Source: CAVQZC01 sp963718315 (lineage in GTDB: Bacteria; Actinomycetota; Thermoleophilia; Gaiellales; JAICJC01). Taken from it: a DNA stretch of 64,000 nt. Location: NCBI GenBank assembly GCA_963718315.1, contig CAVQZC010000010.1:124001-188000 (forward strand). The letters run 5' to 3'. The translations under genes were made by a program, and so were the position numbers. A model generated the notes under the pieces. It was given only the letters and a program-made list of their open reading frames with translations. It had not been told where the DNA came from and made no database searches. Positions 8,442 to 17,500 of the stretch are shown in pieces (within the stretch, counting starts at the first letter, position 1; each line of letters opens with the position of its first letter).

Positions 8442-9140
8442 ATGCCGCGCCGCTCCGGGGCCGCCGACCTCGCATACCCCGTCACCACCCTGCTCGACCA
8501 GCCCGGCTGCGCGTTCTGCCGTCGCAGCGAGCAGCAGGACGTGCAGGCGGCGATGGCGTTCCTGACCGAGGGGAAGTATGAGCCCGACGTCCGCGCCCGG
8601 ATCGGCGAGGCGGGCGGCTTCTGCTCCCACCACACCCGGCTGCTGCACCAGCTTGCCCGCCGCGACGACGTGACCGCGAACCTGGCCGAGGTCTACGAGA
8701 TGGTGATCCGGGCGCTGAACAACGACCTGGCCGCGCCTCGTCGCACCGGCCGCAGGGGCAAGCGCACCGGCCTGCTCCGCCGAGAGGCCGGGCCCTGTCT
8801 GCTGTGTGGGCAACGAGCAGACAGCGAGCAGCGGATGGCGGGGTTCCTGGCGGCGCACCTGGCGGAGTCCACGATTGGCCGGGAGGACTACGCGGCAAGC
8901 GCGGGCTTCTGCCTCCCCCACCTACGGCTCCTGGGCGACCAGTCCGATGACGACACGCTCGACTTCCTACGCGCCGACGCCGCCCGCCGGCTGCAGTCAG
9001 TGTCCGCTCGGCTCGAGCACTACCGCCTGCTCCGCGACTACCGCCACCGCGACGATCCCCGCGGCGACGAGCAGTGGGCCGACACCGACGCGACCGCCCT
9101 GCTGGCCCGCCAGCGGTTCCCGGAGACGCGCAACCGCTAG
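8442..9140 (+). CDS. DUF6062-like protein with duplicated CxxC...CxxH motif
   Basis: Cytoplasmic protein of 232 residues, function unknown; the family name is from memory. Two copies of the same motif are visible: Cys23-x2-Cys26 with Cys61-x2-His64, and Cys119-x2-Cys122 with Cys157-x2-His160. The spacing from the second Cys to the third is 35 residues in both, and the copies are 96 residues apart. This looks like an internal duplication, each half able to bind one zinc or other metal. A basic linker (about 99-115) joins the halves. It is divergent from the YihY gene with about 40 bases between the starts. Metal binding is inferred from the motif. Confidence 0.75.
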   Translation: MPRRSGAADLAYPVTTLLDQPGCAFCRRSEQQDVQAAMAFLTEGKYEPDVRARIGEAGGFCSHHTRLLHQLARRDDVTANLAEVYEMVIRALNNDLAAPRRTGRRGKRTGLLRREAGPCLLCGQRADSEQRMAGFLAAHLAESTIGREDYAASAGFCLPHLRLLGDQSDDDTLDFLRADAARRLQSVSARLEHYRLLRDYRHRDDPRGDEQWADTDATALLARQRFPETRNR

Positions 9141-9280
9141 CGAGCGATCCGCGAAGGTGTTGGGGGCGCGAAGCTCGCGACCGGCGCGCGCGGTGGATGA
9201 AGAGAAAGGCCTGCAAACCCCACATTCTCTTTACAGAGTCCTCACTAAGACACAGGTAGCGCCCGGCCGATGAACCGGCA

Positions 9281-9784
9281 ATGAAGAAGAACCGGTTCGT
9301 CCCCGCATTGATCCTGGCCGCCGTCGCATCGCTGGCAATCGCCGCGCCCGCGACGGCATCGACTGGTCCGACACCGCAGTGGGAGCTCTACCTGGCCATC
9401 ACCAGGGCTCGCGCAGCGCACGGCCTGCCTCGGGTGTACATCGCACCCGGCCTGCGGACGGCCGCCCAGCGGCACGCCGACGGCATGGTCACCGGCAACT
9501 ACTTCGCCCACACCAGCCCGTACGGTCAGACGCTCTACGACCGGGTCGTCTCGTCCGGCTTCATCCGGATCGGCGCCTGGTGGGCGGGCGAGACACTGGC
9601 CTGGGGAACCCCCGGGATCGGCTCGCCCGGCAACGTTGTCCGGATGTGGCTGAACAGCCCGGAGCATCGCGCAATCCTGCTCTCGCGGAACGCGATGTGC
9701 GTCGGCATCGGCCGGGCGCTCGGCCCGCACTTCCTGGGCGCCGAGAACGCGACGGTCTGGACCGTCGACTTCGGCCACCACTAG
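9281..9784 (+). CDS. Secreted CAP/SCP-like domain protein
   Basis: Exported protein of 167 residues. The N terminus 'MKKNRFVPALILAAVASLAIAAPATA' is a clear signal peptide. The remainder is a CAP (SCP/PR-1) domain with the family signatures 'AAQRHADGM', 'YFAHTSPYG', 'GETLAWG', 'WLNSPEHRAILL' and 'TVWTVDFGH'. The two histidines (in AQRHAD and SPEHRA) and the glutamate of GETLA form the usual CAP cavity. Bacterial CAP proteins are extracellular with poorly known roles. The 140 bases upstream show no certain promoter. A terminator-like hairpin follows. Confidence 0.9.
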   Translation: MKKNRFVPALILAAVASLAIAAPATASTGPTPQWELYLAITRARAAHGLPRVYIAPGLRTAAQRHADGMVTGNYFAHTSPYGQTLYDRVVSSGFIRIGAWWAGETLAWGTPGIGSPGNVVRMWLNSPEHRAILLSRNAMCVGIGRALGPHFLGAENATVWTVDFGHH

Positions 9785-9808
9785 AGGGTTAGCACCTGCC
9801 CCACGGCA

Positions 9809-9838
9809 GCCCGGCCGCGTTCACGCGCGCGGCCGGGC
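9809..9838 (+). terminator. Terminator-like hairpin after the CAP gene
   Basis: Perfect 11-bp inverted repeat GCCCGGCCGCG / CGCGGCCGGGC (9809-9819, 9828-9838) with an 8-base loop, 25 bases after the stop. It has no T-run, as is common in GC-rich actinobacteria. Confidence 0.55.
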
Positions 9839-9878
9839 CTGACCCGTGGAACGGGCAGCCGCAGTACCATCACGGACC

Positions 9879-10820
9879 ATGACGCCGACCAGGGTCATCC
9901 TCGCCTCGCCCCGCGGCTACTGCGCCGGCGTCGACCGCGCCGTCGACACCGTCGAGCGGGCGCTCGATCATTTCGGGGCGCCGGTGTATGTCCGCAAGGA
10001 GATCGTCCACAACGGCCACGTGGTCACCGACCTGTCCAACCGGGGCGCCGTGTTCGTCGACAGCGAGCTGGACGTCCCCGAGGGCGGCGTGGTGGTGCTG
10101 TCAGCCCACGGCGTCGCTCCCGACGTCTACCGCAACTGCACCACCCGCGGTCTGCGGGCGATCGACGCCACCTGCCCGCTGGTGACCAAGGTGCACACCG
10201 AGGCGAAGCGGTACGCCGCCGACGGCTACACCATCGTGCTGGTCGGGCATGAGGGCCACGAGGAGGTGGTCGGCACGATGGGCGAGGCGCCCGAGGCGAT
10301 CCAGCTGATCGGCTCGGTGGAGGAGATCGACCGCCTGCAGATCGACGACCCCGACCGCGTCGCCTACATCACCCAGACCACGCTCTCGGTCGACGAGACG
10401 GTCGAGATCATCGCGGCGCTGCGGCAGCGCTACCCGGCGATCGTCGGGCCGAAGAAGGACGACATCTGCTACGCCACCCAGAACCGCCAGAACGCGGTCA
10501 AGCAGCTTGCGCAAGAGGTCGACCTGGTGCTGGTGATCGGCTCCCAGAACTCCTCCAACTCCAACCGGCTGGTCGACGTGACGCGCGAGCTCGGCGTGGC
10601 GTCGCACCTGATCGACGACGAGACCGACATCGACCCGGCCTGGCTCGAGGGCATCAAGACGGTCGGGATCACATCCGGCGCCTCGGCGCCGGAGTGGCTG
10701 GTCGAGCGGGTCGTCGCCTACTTCCGCGGGCTGGGCGTCACCGACGTCGCCTCACACGAGCTGGTGGACGAGGACGTCCACTTCTCGCTCCCGACCGCGC
10801 TTCGGCGGGCTACGGCGTAG
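9879..10820 (+). CDS. ispH: 4-hydroxy-3-methylbut-2-enyl diphosphate reductase
   Basis: Last enzyme of the MEP isoprenoid pathway: reduces HMBPP to IPP and DMAPP using a [4Fe-4S] cluster. 313 residues from ATG 9879, close to the usual length. The three cluster cysteines are present at Cys15 ('GYCAGVDRA'), Cys99 ('DATCPLV') and Cys197 ('DICYATQNRQ'). 'SAHGVAP' and 'GITSGASAPEWLV' are also typical. An ATG at 9846 would add 11 residues absent from the family, so 9879 is preferred. The gene converges on the MarR gene and their ends overlap by about 11 bases. Confidence 0.97.
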   Translation: MTPTRVILASPRGYCAGVDRAVDTVERALDHFGAPVYVRKEIVHNGHVVTDLSNRGAVFVDSELDVPEGGVVVLSAHGVAPDVYRNCTTRGLRAIDATCPLVTKVHTEAKRYAADGYTIVLVGHEGHEEVVGTMGEAPEAIQLIGSVEEIDRLQIDDPDRVAYITQTTLSVDETVEIIAALRQRYPAIVGPKKDDICYATQNRQNAVKQLAQEVDLVLVIGSQNSSNSNRLVDVTRELGVASHLIDDETDIDPAWLEGIKTVGITSGASAPEWLVERVVAYFRGLGVTDVASHELVDEDVHFSLPTALRRATA

Positions 10821-11316
10821 CTGCCGCGGGGGGCTGCTCGCCCAGGCCGCAGGACTCGTCGCCGGTGTCGCCGGCAAGGCGGCCGAGAAGGTCGGACAGC
10901 GTGGCCAGCTCTTCCTCGGTGTAGCGATCGTGGAGCATGTCCTGAATGGAGGCGATGTGCGAGCACGTGCAGCTCGCAAGCTTCTCGCGGCCTGACTCGG
11001 TCAGCACCGCGTAGGTGACGCGCGCGTCGGAGCTGCAGTGGGCCTTGTCGACGTAGCCGGCGGCCTGCAGCCCGTCGAGCAGCTTGGTGACGCCGCTCGC
11101 GGTCAGCTGCAACTCCCCGGCCAGGTCGATGCGCCGCATCATGCCCTGGTCGGCCCGCGACAGGATCAGCAGCGTCTGGAAGTCGTTCAGCGAGATGCCG
11201 TGGTCGTCGTTCAGCTGCTTGTTCATCTCGCGGGATGCGAACGCATGGCCCCGCAGTAGGCGGACCCACACGGCCAACACCGTCGATTGTTGATTACTCA
11301 ATACTTGACTGCTCAT
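10810..11316 (-). CDS. MarR family transcriptional regulator
   Basis: DNA-binding regulator of 168 residues with a winged-helix core. The recognition region 'RIDLAGELQLTASGVTKLLDGLQAAGYV' and the wing 'SSDARVTYAVLTESGREKL' are diagnostic of MarR. Several cysteines lie near the C terminus (SCTCSH at about 124-129 and DESCG near the end); similar cysteines act as redox switches in some MarR/OhrR proteins, but that role here is speculation. It is divergent from the YceI/flavin reductase operon. The palindrome between them overlaps the operon promoter, so repression of the operon is the simplest model. ATG 11316 is used; its first codons overlap one operator half-site. Confidence 0.9.
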   Translation of the reverse strand: MSSQVLSNQQSTVLAVWVRLLRGHAFASREMNKQLNDDHGISLNDFQTLLILSRADQGMMRRIDLAGELQLTASGVTKLLDGLQAAGYVDKAHCSSDARVTYAVLTESGREKLASCTCSHIASIQDMLHDRYTEEELATLSDLLGRLAGDTGDESCGLGEQPPAAATP

Positions 11317-11350
11317 GTTCCTGGTGATAGAGTGCTTGACAGGTCAAGTA
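11302..11350. promoter_or_regulatory. MarR operator and promoter of the yceI operon
   Basis: A perfect palindrome CTTGAC-AG-GTCAAG lies at 11335-11348. Flanking copies of the half-site read TACTTGAC at 11302-11309 and GTCAAGTA at 11343-11350. A candidate promoter on the + strand is TTGACT (11305-11310), 17 bases, then TAGAGT (11328-11333), placing the transcription start about 11340, inside the palindrome. A repressor bound there would block the yceI operon. The shared TACTTGAC half-site suggests one regulator, most simply the adjacent MarR protein. Confidence 0.65.
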
Positions 11351-11379
11351 TACCGGATCCCAGAAAGGACCACAACACG

Positions 11380-11928
11380 ATGAGCACCACAACCGAAACC
11401 CGCACCGCCCTTCCCACCGGCACCTGGAACCTCGACCCCGTTCATTCGCAGGTCGGTTTCTCGGTCGGCTATCTGGTCGGCACCTTCCGCGGATCGTTCT
11501 CCCCCGTCTCCGCCAGCCTTGAGGTTGCGGAGGACGGCAGCGCGAAGCTCGAGGGCTCGGCCAGCGTCGCCGACGTCAAGCTGCAGGACGCCAATCTGAT
11601 CGGCCACCTGCAGTCGCCCGATTTCTTCGACGCCGAGCGCAACCCCACGCTCTCCTTCAACGCCGACACCATCCGCCGCACCGGCGAGCAGGTCGAGGTC
11701 GAGGGACAGCTGACCATGCGCGGCGCCACCAACCCGATCACCCTCACCGGAACGCTGACCGATCCGATCGAGGATGCACACGGCAACCAGCGGATCGGCC
11801 TGACGCTCGCCGGCGAGGTCGACCGCACCGACTACGGCATCAACTGGAACATGCCGCTGCCGACCGGCAAGCAGGCGCTCGCCAACGAGGTCGCCCTCAG
11901 CGCCGAGCTGTACCTGGTGAAGGCATGA
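11380..11928 (+). CDS. YceI family protein
   Basis: Lipocalin-like beta-barrel protein of 182 residues that typically binds isoprenoid or other hydrophobic ligands. Family features are the opening 'GTWNLDPVHSQVGFSVGYL', 'DFFDAERNPTLSF', 'GQLTMRGATNPITL' and 'RTDYGINWN'. There is no signal peptide, so it should be cytoplasmic. The start at ATG 11380 has AGAAAGGA just upstream. It is first in a two-gene operon with an FMN reductase, joined by an ATGA overlap, and is controlled by the MarR operator immediately upstream. YceI genes next to MarR and oxidoreductase genes often respond to quinones or oxidative stress; that is inference here. Confidence 0.92.
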   Translation: MSTTTETRTALPTGTWNLDPVHSQVGFSVGYLVGTFRGSFSPVSASLEVAEDGSAKLEGSASVADVKLQDANLIGHLQSPDFFDAERNPTLSFNADTIRRTGEQVEVEGQLTMRGATNPITLTGTLTDPIEDAHGNQRIGLTLAGEVDRTDYGINWNMPLPTGKQALANEVALSAELYLVKA

Positions 11929-12512
11929 CCCACCCTGCGCGGACGATCCTGGGGATCTCCGGAAGCCTCCGCCGAGATTCTCACAACACCGCGATTCTGC
12001 GGAACGCCGCCCGGCTGCTGCCGGGCGGCGTCCGCCTGGAGCTGTGGGACCCGGAGGCGCTGAAGGCGATCCCTCCCTACGACCAGGACGATGACGTCGA
12101 CGGGCATCCCGAGCCGGTCGCAGCGCTGCGGCGGGCGATAGAGCAGGCCGACGCGGTGCTGTTCTCGACGCCCGAGTACAACTCGTCGATCCCCGGCCAG
12201 CTGAAGAACGCGCTGGACTGGGTGTCGCGCCCGATGAACGAGAACCCGTTGCGCAACAAGCCGACCGCAGTGGTCGGGGCCAGCACCGGGGCGTTCGGCG
12301 CGGTTTGGGCCCAGGCCGAGCTGCGCAAGGTGCTTGGCTCCCTGGGAGCCCGGGTGACCGAGGGCGAGCTCGCGATCGGTCACGCACACGAGCGGATCGA
12401 CGCCGACGGCCTGCTGGCCGACGCCGACCAGCTCGAGCAGCTGACGGAGGTTGTGACCGACCTCGTCCGCCAGGTCGAGCTGCGCGAGCGGCTCACCGCC
12501 TCAGCCGCCTGA
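11925..12512 (+). CDS. NADPH-dependent FMN reductase family protein
   Basis: Flavodoxin-like oxidoreductase of 195 residues. The FMN phosphate loop 'GISGSLRRDSHNTAILR' and the motif 'FSTPEYNSSIPGQLKNALDW' are typical of the NADPH-dependent FMN reductase/azoreductase family (YieF/ChrR type). It would reduce quinones, azo compounds or metals using NAD(P)H. Its ATG overlaps the YceI stop by four bases, so the two are co-translated and share MarR control. The true substrate is unknown. It converges on the sensor kinase gene with only about 17 bases between the stops. Confidence 0.9.
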   Translation: MTHPARTILGISGSLRRDSHNTAILRNAARLLPGGVRLELWDPEALKAIPPYDQDDDVDGHPEPVAALRRAIEQADAVLFSTPEYNSSIPGQLKNALDWVSRPMNENPLRNKPTAVVGASTGAFGAVWAQAELRKVLGSLGARVTEGELAIGHAHERIDADGLLADADQLEQLTEVVTDLVRQVELRERLTASAA

Positions 12513-12529
12513 GAAGCCCGTACGCGCTT

Positions 12530-14569
12530 CTACACCACCGCCGGTACCGGCTCCAGCGGGATCGTGAAGGCGATCCGCGTTCCGCCGCCGGGCCGGGACT
12601 CGAACCGGAACGCACCGCCCGCCAGCCGCACTCGCTCCGCCGCGGCGTCGAGCCCGAAGTGCAGGGCGCTGGCGGGACGGTCTCCAAGCGCCAGCGGGTC
12701 GAAGCCGACGCCGTCGTCGGCGACCTCCCCCTCCATCACGCCGTCGACGTCGGCGAGCCGCACACGCACGTTGGCGGCATGCGCATGCCGGCGGACGTTC
12801 GAGAGCAGCTCCTGGATCGTGCGGTAAGCGAGCGCCTCCACGGCGAACGAGTGGCGGGCGACCTCCGCCGAGACTTCGAACGCAAACCCGGCGTCGGCGG
12901 CCACCACCGCCAGGAGATCTGACACGGCGGCCTCCAGCCCGTTCACCTCCAGCAGCGGCGGCACCAGCTCGAAGCTCAGCCTGCGCGTCCGTTCGACGGC
13001 GGCGGCCAGCGACTCGCGCACCGCCATGGCAGCCTCGGTCGACCGCCGACCGTCGCCCATCGCCTCGGCGTTCCGCTGGCGGTCGAGCGAGATCAGCGCA
13101 GCCGTCATCACCTGGATGGTGTCGTCGTGGAGCTCCATCGCGACCCGGCGCCGCTCCTCGTCGGCCGCCCGCAGGAGCTGGGCGAACACCTCCCGCCGCT
13201 GCTGCTCGCTGTGACTGAGCTGCAGAGCGACGCGGCCGCGGGCCGCGGCCGCCGCCAGGACGTTGGCGGTCGACTGCACGAAGTGCGCGTCGTCGCGCGT
13301 GATCGGCTGCGCGTGGTCGGTGCATGCGATGAGGACGCCAAAGTTGATGCCAAGCGCCGCGATCTTGGCCATCACCCCGCTCATCGAACCCGGCGGCCCG
13401 CCTTCCATCACGACCGCGTCGTCGTTGGTGAAGGCACTCATCAGGTCGGACTCGGGCGACAGGTCGAGTGTTGCGAGCCGTTCAGGCGAACCGACCACCG
13501 CGCCGGCGACCGGGACGAGTCCGTCGACGGTCAGGTCGAGGGCCACGGTCAGCTCGGCGTCGAGCACCGCCGCCACCTCACGCACCGCGTTGACGGCCGT
13601 CGCGTGCCACTCATCGCCCTGCAGCGCACGCAGCCCGAGCTTCGAGACCACCTCGTGCTGGCGGGCGCGACGGGCCAGCTCGCTGCGCGTCGTCACCAGG
13701 TCGGTGACGTCGAACACGACGCCCTGCCGGGTGACCACCCGGCCGTGGGAGTCGCGGATCGGCACATCGACCTCACGTAGCCAGACGACGGCGCCGTCGA
13801 TGCGGCGCATCCGGTACTCGTCGGCGAACGGCTCCCCCTCGGCGAGGGCGGCGGCATAGCCGGTCAGCACCCGCTCGCGGTCGTCCTCGTGAAGAACCTC
13901 GTTCCACCGCGTGTCGTCACCGACCACCCAGGAGTCAGGGTCGTAGCCGAGCCAGCGCGCCAGCCACGGCCCGGCCAGCACCAGCTTCCCGTCGGGACGG
14001 CGCTGGAACACGTGCGCCGGGAGCTGCTCGACCAGACCGCGGTAGAGCGCCTCCGACCGCTCGAGCGCGGCGGTCACGGCATCCCTCGAGACAACGGCGC
14101 CGGCCAGCGCCCCGAAGCGCATGGCGGCGTCGAGCTGCTCCGGCTCGATCGGTCCGGGGGTGCGGAAGTAGACCTCCATCAGCCAGCCACCACCGGCGCT
14201 CTCGAGCACCGGGACGATGACCTCCACCGCGGCGCCGATCTGGTCGAGGTAGCCGTACAGCCGCCGGGTCAGGGCAGGATCGTCGCGGCGGAGCACCGCC
14301 GGGCGCTGTGTGCGAAACGCCTGCCGGGTATTCGACTCGCCGCCGTCGACGATGTACTCGGAGTTGTGGACCCGGAGCCCCACCGTCCGCACCATTGGAT
14401 CGGTGAGGTCGCCGCTGACGCCCAGCGTGGTCAGGATGTCGGTATCGGCCGACCACTCGCTGAGCAGCACGTGATCGGCGCCCAGCGCATGGCGGGCGTA
14501 CTCCAGCAGCGCGGTGAGCAGGTCGGTGAAGCGGGGCGGTACCGGGAACGGTTCGTCGCCGCTGGGCAA
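12530..14569 (-). CDS. PAS/GAF sensor histidine kinase (HisKA_3 type)
   Basis: Cytoplasmic sensor kinase of about 679 residues. In order: an N-terminal GAF-like region (about 10-165), a PAS domain with PAC ('EYRMRRIDGAVVWLREVDVP'), a second GAF-like region, the phosphoacceptor motif 'RRVAMELHDDTIQ', the N box 'IQELLSNVRRHAHA' and the G1 box 'VADDGVGFDPL'. This is a NarL-partner type kinase with the ELHDD H-box. No transmembrane helix is seen and no response regulator is adjacent, so the partner is unknown. TTG 14569, four bases after the ileS stop, is taken as the start; the frame remains open into ileS, so the start is uncertain. Confidence 0.82.
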   Translation of the reverse strand: MPSGDEPFPVPPRFTDLLTALLEYARHALGADHVLLSEWSADTDILTTLGVSGDLTDPMVRTVGLRVHNSEYIVDGGESNTRQAFRTQRPAVLRRDDPALTRRLYGYLDQIGAAVEVIVPVLESAGGGWLMEVYFRTPGPIEPEQLDAAMRFGALAGAVVSRDAVTAALERSEALYRGLVEQLPAHVFQRRPDGKLVLAGPWLARWLGYDPDSWVVGDDTRWNEVLHEDDRERVLTGYAAALAEGEPFADEYRMRRIDGAVVWLREVDVPIRDSHGRVVTRQGVVFDVTDLVTTRSELARRARQHEVVSKLGLRALQGDEWHATAVNAVREVAAVLDAELTVALDLTVDGLVPVAGAVVGSPERLATLDLSPESDLMSAFTNDDAVVMEGGPPGSMSGVMAKIAALGINFGVLIACTDHAQPITRDDAHFVQSTANVLAAAAARGRVALQLSHSEQQRREVFAQLLRAADEERRRVAMELHDDTIQVMTAALISLDRQRNAEAMGDGRRSTEAAMAVRESLAAAVERTRRLSFELVPPLLEVNGLEAAVSDLLAVVAADAGFAFEVSAEVARHSFAVEALAYRTIQELLSNVRRHAHAANVRVRLADVDGVMEGEVADDGVGFDPLALGDRPASALHFGLDAAAERVRLAGGAFRFESRPGGGTRIAFTIPLEPVPAVV

Positions 14570-14573
14570 GGCT

Positions 14574-17500
14574 CTACTCGTCGACTCGCGTGATCGCCAG
14601 CTCCCGCCCGGGCTCGACGGCCACGGCCAGGGTCTCGGCCGCGATCCAGTCGGCGTGGCGCCTGAACGCCTCACCGCTGAGACCGTCCGCCTCGGGGTAG
14701 GTGAGCCGGATCCGGTCGGTGACTGCGAGACCGGTCTCCTGCCGCAACAGGTTGATCCGCCGGATCACGTCCCGGGCTGCGCCTTCCAGCTCCAGCTCCG
14801 GCGTGATCTCGGTGTCGAGCGCGACCGCGAAGCCGCCGCCGCCTTCGACCGCGTACCCCTCGCGCGGCCGCGTGTGCAGCTCGAACTCCCCGGGCTCGAG
14901 CGTCCAGGCGCCGTCCCCGACCACCACCGTGTCGTCCGCGACCCGGAACGCCCCCTCGCGCAGCAGCCCGCGGATCATCGCAAGATCGCGGCCGTAGCGC
15001 GGTCCCAGCACGGGCAGGATCGGCATCACGTCGACCTCGGCGAACTCCTCGGCGGAGGTCGCGATGCGCACCTCCTTCACCCCCAGCTCGGCTGCGATCA
15101 GCTCGGCGTGCCGACCGACCACGTCGCGACGCCCAGGGTTATCCGTCGCGACCGTTACCGACTGAAGCGGCTGGCGGAGCTTCACCCCCGCCCGCTCGCG
15201 GGCGATCCGGCCCAGCTCGACCACCGAGCGCACCGTCTCCATCTCGGCCAACAGCTCCTCGTTTCGCAGCATCGGATGCTCCGCCGGGTAACCGCCGAGA
15301 TGCACGCTCGGCGGCGCGTCCGGGCACGCGCCGCGGACGAGGTTCTGCCACAGCTCGTCAGCAAGGAACGGCATCACCGGCGCGATGCAGCGCGATGCCT
15401 GCACCAGCGTGTACCAGAGTGTCTCGTGGGCGGCCCGCTTGTCGTCGTCGTCGCGTGACCGCCAGAACCGGTCGCGGGAGATCCGCACGTACCAGTTGGA
15501 CAGGTCGTCCATGAACCGCTCGAAGGCCCGCACCAGGCGCGGCGAGTCGTAGGCGTCGAGTGCGGCCCGCGACTCGACCACCAGCTGCTGGGTGACCGCC
15601 ACCATCCAGCGGTCGGACTCGCGGGCGGTTGTCGGCCCGGCGGTCAGGATCGCGTAGGACGGCGTGAACCCGTCGATGTTCGCGTAGAGCACGAAGAAGG
15701 CGTATGAGTTCCAGAGCTTCAGCAGCCGCCGCTTGACCTCGGTCGCCGGCCCGTAGCCGAAGTTCAGGTTCTGCGCCGGCGTCTGGCCTGCGTACATCCA
15801 GCGCATGACGTCGGCGCCCATCTCCTCGACCGCGTCGTCGAACCAGATCGCGTTGCCCCACGACTTGTGCATCGGGCGGCCGGTCTCGTCGTTGACCTTC
15901 TCGTGCGTCAGCACGCGCCGGTAGGGCGACTCGCCCACCAGGGCCACCGACATGAACAGCATCGAGTAGAACCAGAGCCGGATCTGCTCGCGCATCTCGG
16001 TCACCCAGTCGGCTGGGAACCAGCGCTCCCAGTCGGCGTGCGAGGGCAGGTCGGCCACGGTCAGCCCCTTACCGGCGCCGGTGCCGTAGCCCTCGGGGAT
16101 GCGCTCCGGGTTGTGCCAGCCCAGCGTCGAGAACGGCACGATCCCGGCATCCAGCCAGCAGTCGCCGACCTCAGGGAGGCGGTGCGCCTCGCCGTTGCAC
16201 TCCGGGCAGGCGATGACGACGTCGTCGATCCAGGGCCGGTGCAGCTCCTCCAGGCCGTCCATTCCGCGCAGCGCCCGCTCGGCCAGCTCCTCCTGCGACC
16301 CGATCACCGTCATGTGGCCGGACTCGCAGAAGTAGAACGGCAGCGGCAGGCCCCAGTAGCGCTTGCGGCTGATGCACCAGTCGTCCATGTTGCGGAGCCA
16401 GTCCTCCATCCGCTTGCCGTACTGCGGAGGTGTCCACTCCACGCCGCGGGCGGCGTCGATCATCGGCTGGCGCACCTCCTCGCAGCTGATGAACCACTCG
16501 TCGACCAGCCGGTAGATCAGCTCCGTCCCGCAGCGCCAGCAGACGGGATAGCGGTGGGTCAGCTCGCCGGCGTCGACCAGCCGCCCCTTCTGGCCCAGCT
16601 CCTCGACGATCCGCTGGGCGGCGTCGGAGGTGTGCACGCCGTGCAGCCACCCGAACCCGTGGTAGAAGGCGCCCGACTCGTCGACCGGGACGAGCGTGGC
16701 GAGCCCCTCGCGCTGTCCCAGCTCGAAGTCCTCGGCGCCGCAGCCGGGCGCGATGTGGACGATCCCCGTGCCCTCGTCCAGCGACACGTCCTCCCACGCC
16801 ACCACCCGGTGCTCGACTCCCTGCTGCGCCTCGACCTCGTCGAACGGCCCCTGGTAGGTGAGACCCACCAGGTCGGTGCCCTTGACCGTGCCCAGCACCT
16901 TGCCCCTGATCGGCACGTGCTCCCGCCGTGAGGCGGCCACGTAGGCGATTCCCGCAGCCGTCTCAACCCGGTCGTAGTCGGCGTCGGGGAGCACCGCCGC
17001 CGCGACGTTGGCCGGCAGCGTCCACGGCGTCGTCGTCCACACCGCCAGGTACTCGTGCTCGCGCCCGATCAGCGGGAAGCGCACGAACAGCGACGGGTGG
17101 GTGATGTCCTTGTAGCTGTCGATCAGCTCGTGCTGGGAGAGCGAGGTGCCGCAGCGCGGGCACCACGGCATCGAGCGGTGCCCCTTGTACAGCCAGTTCC
17201 GCTCCTGGCAGATCTTCAGGAACCCCCAGATGTACGAGATGTTCGTGTCGGTCATCGTGAAGTAGCTGCGGTCCCAGTCCATCCACTGGCCCAGCCTCAG
17301 CGACTGGTCGGTCTGCACCTGCGCGTACTTGGCGACGCGGTCGCGGCAGGCGCGGGCGAAGCGGCCCAGCCCGTACTCCTCGATCTCGCCCTTGGAGTTC
17401 AGGCCCAGCGCTTTCTCGACCTCGACCTCGACCCACAGGCCCTGGCAGTCGAACCCGTTCTGGTAGCGCCCGTCACAGCCGAGCATGGCGTGGTAGCGCT

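Noticed and set aside
9141..9280. GGCCTGCAAACCCC in the CAP gene leader, faintly like a c-di-GMP riboswitch core
   Set aside because: Neither the paired helices nor the second conserved segment of the class is present.
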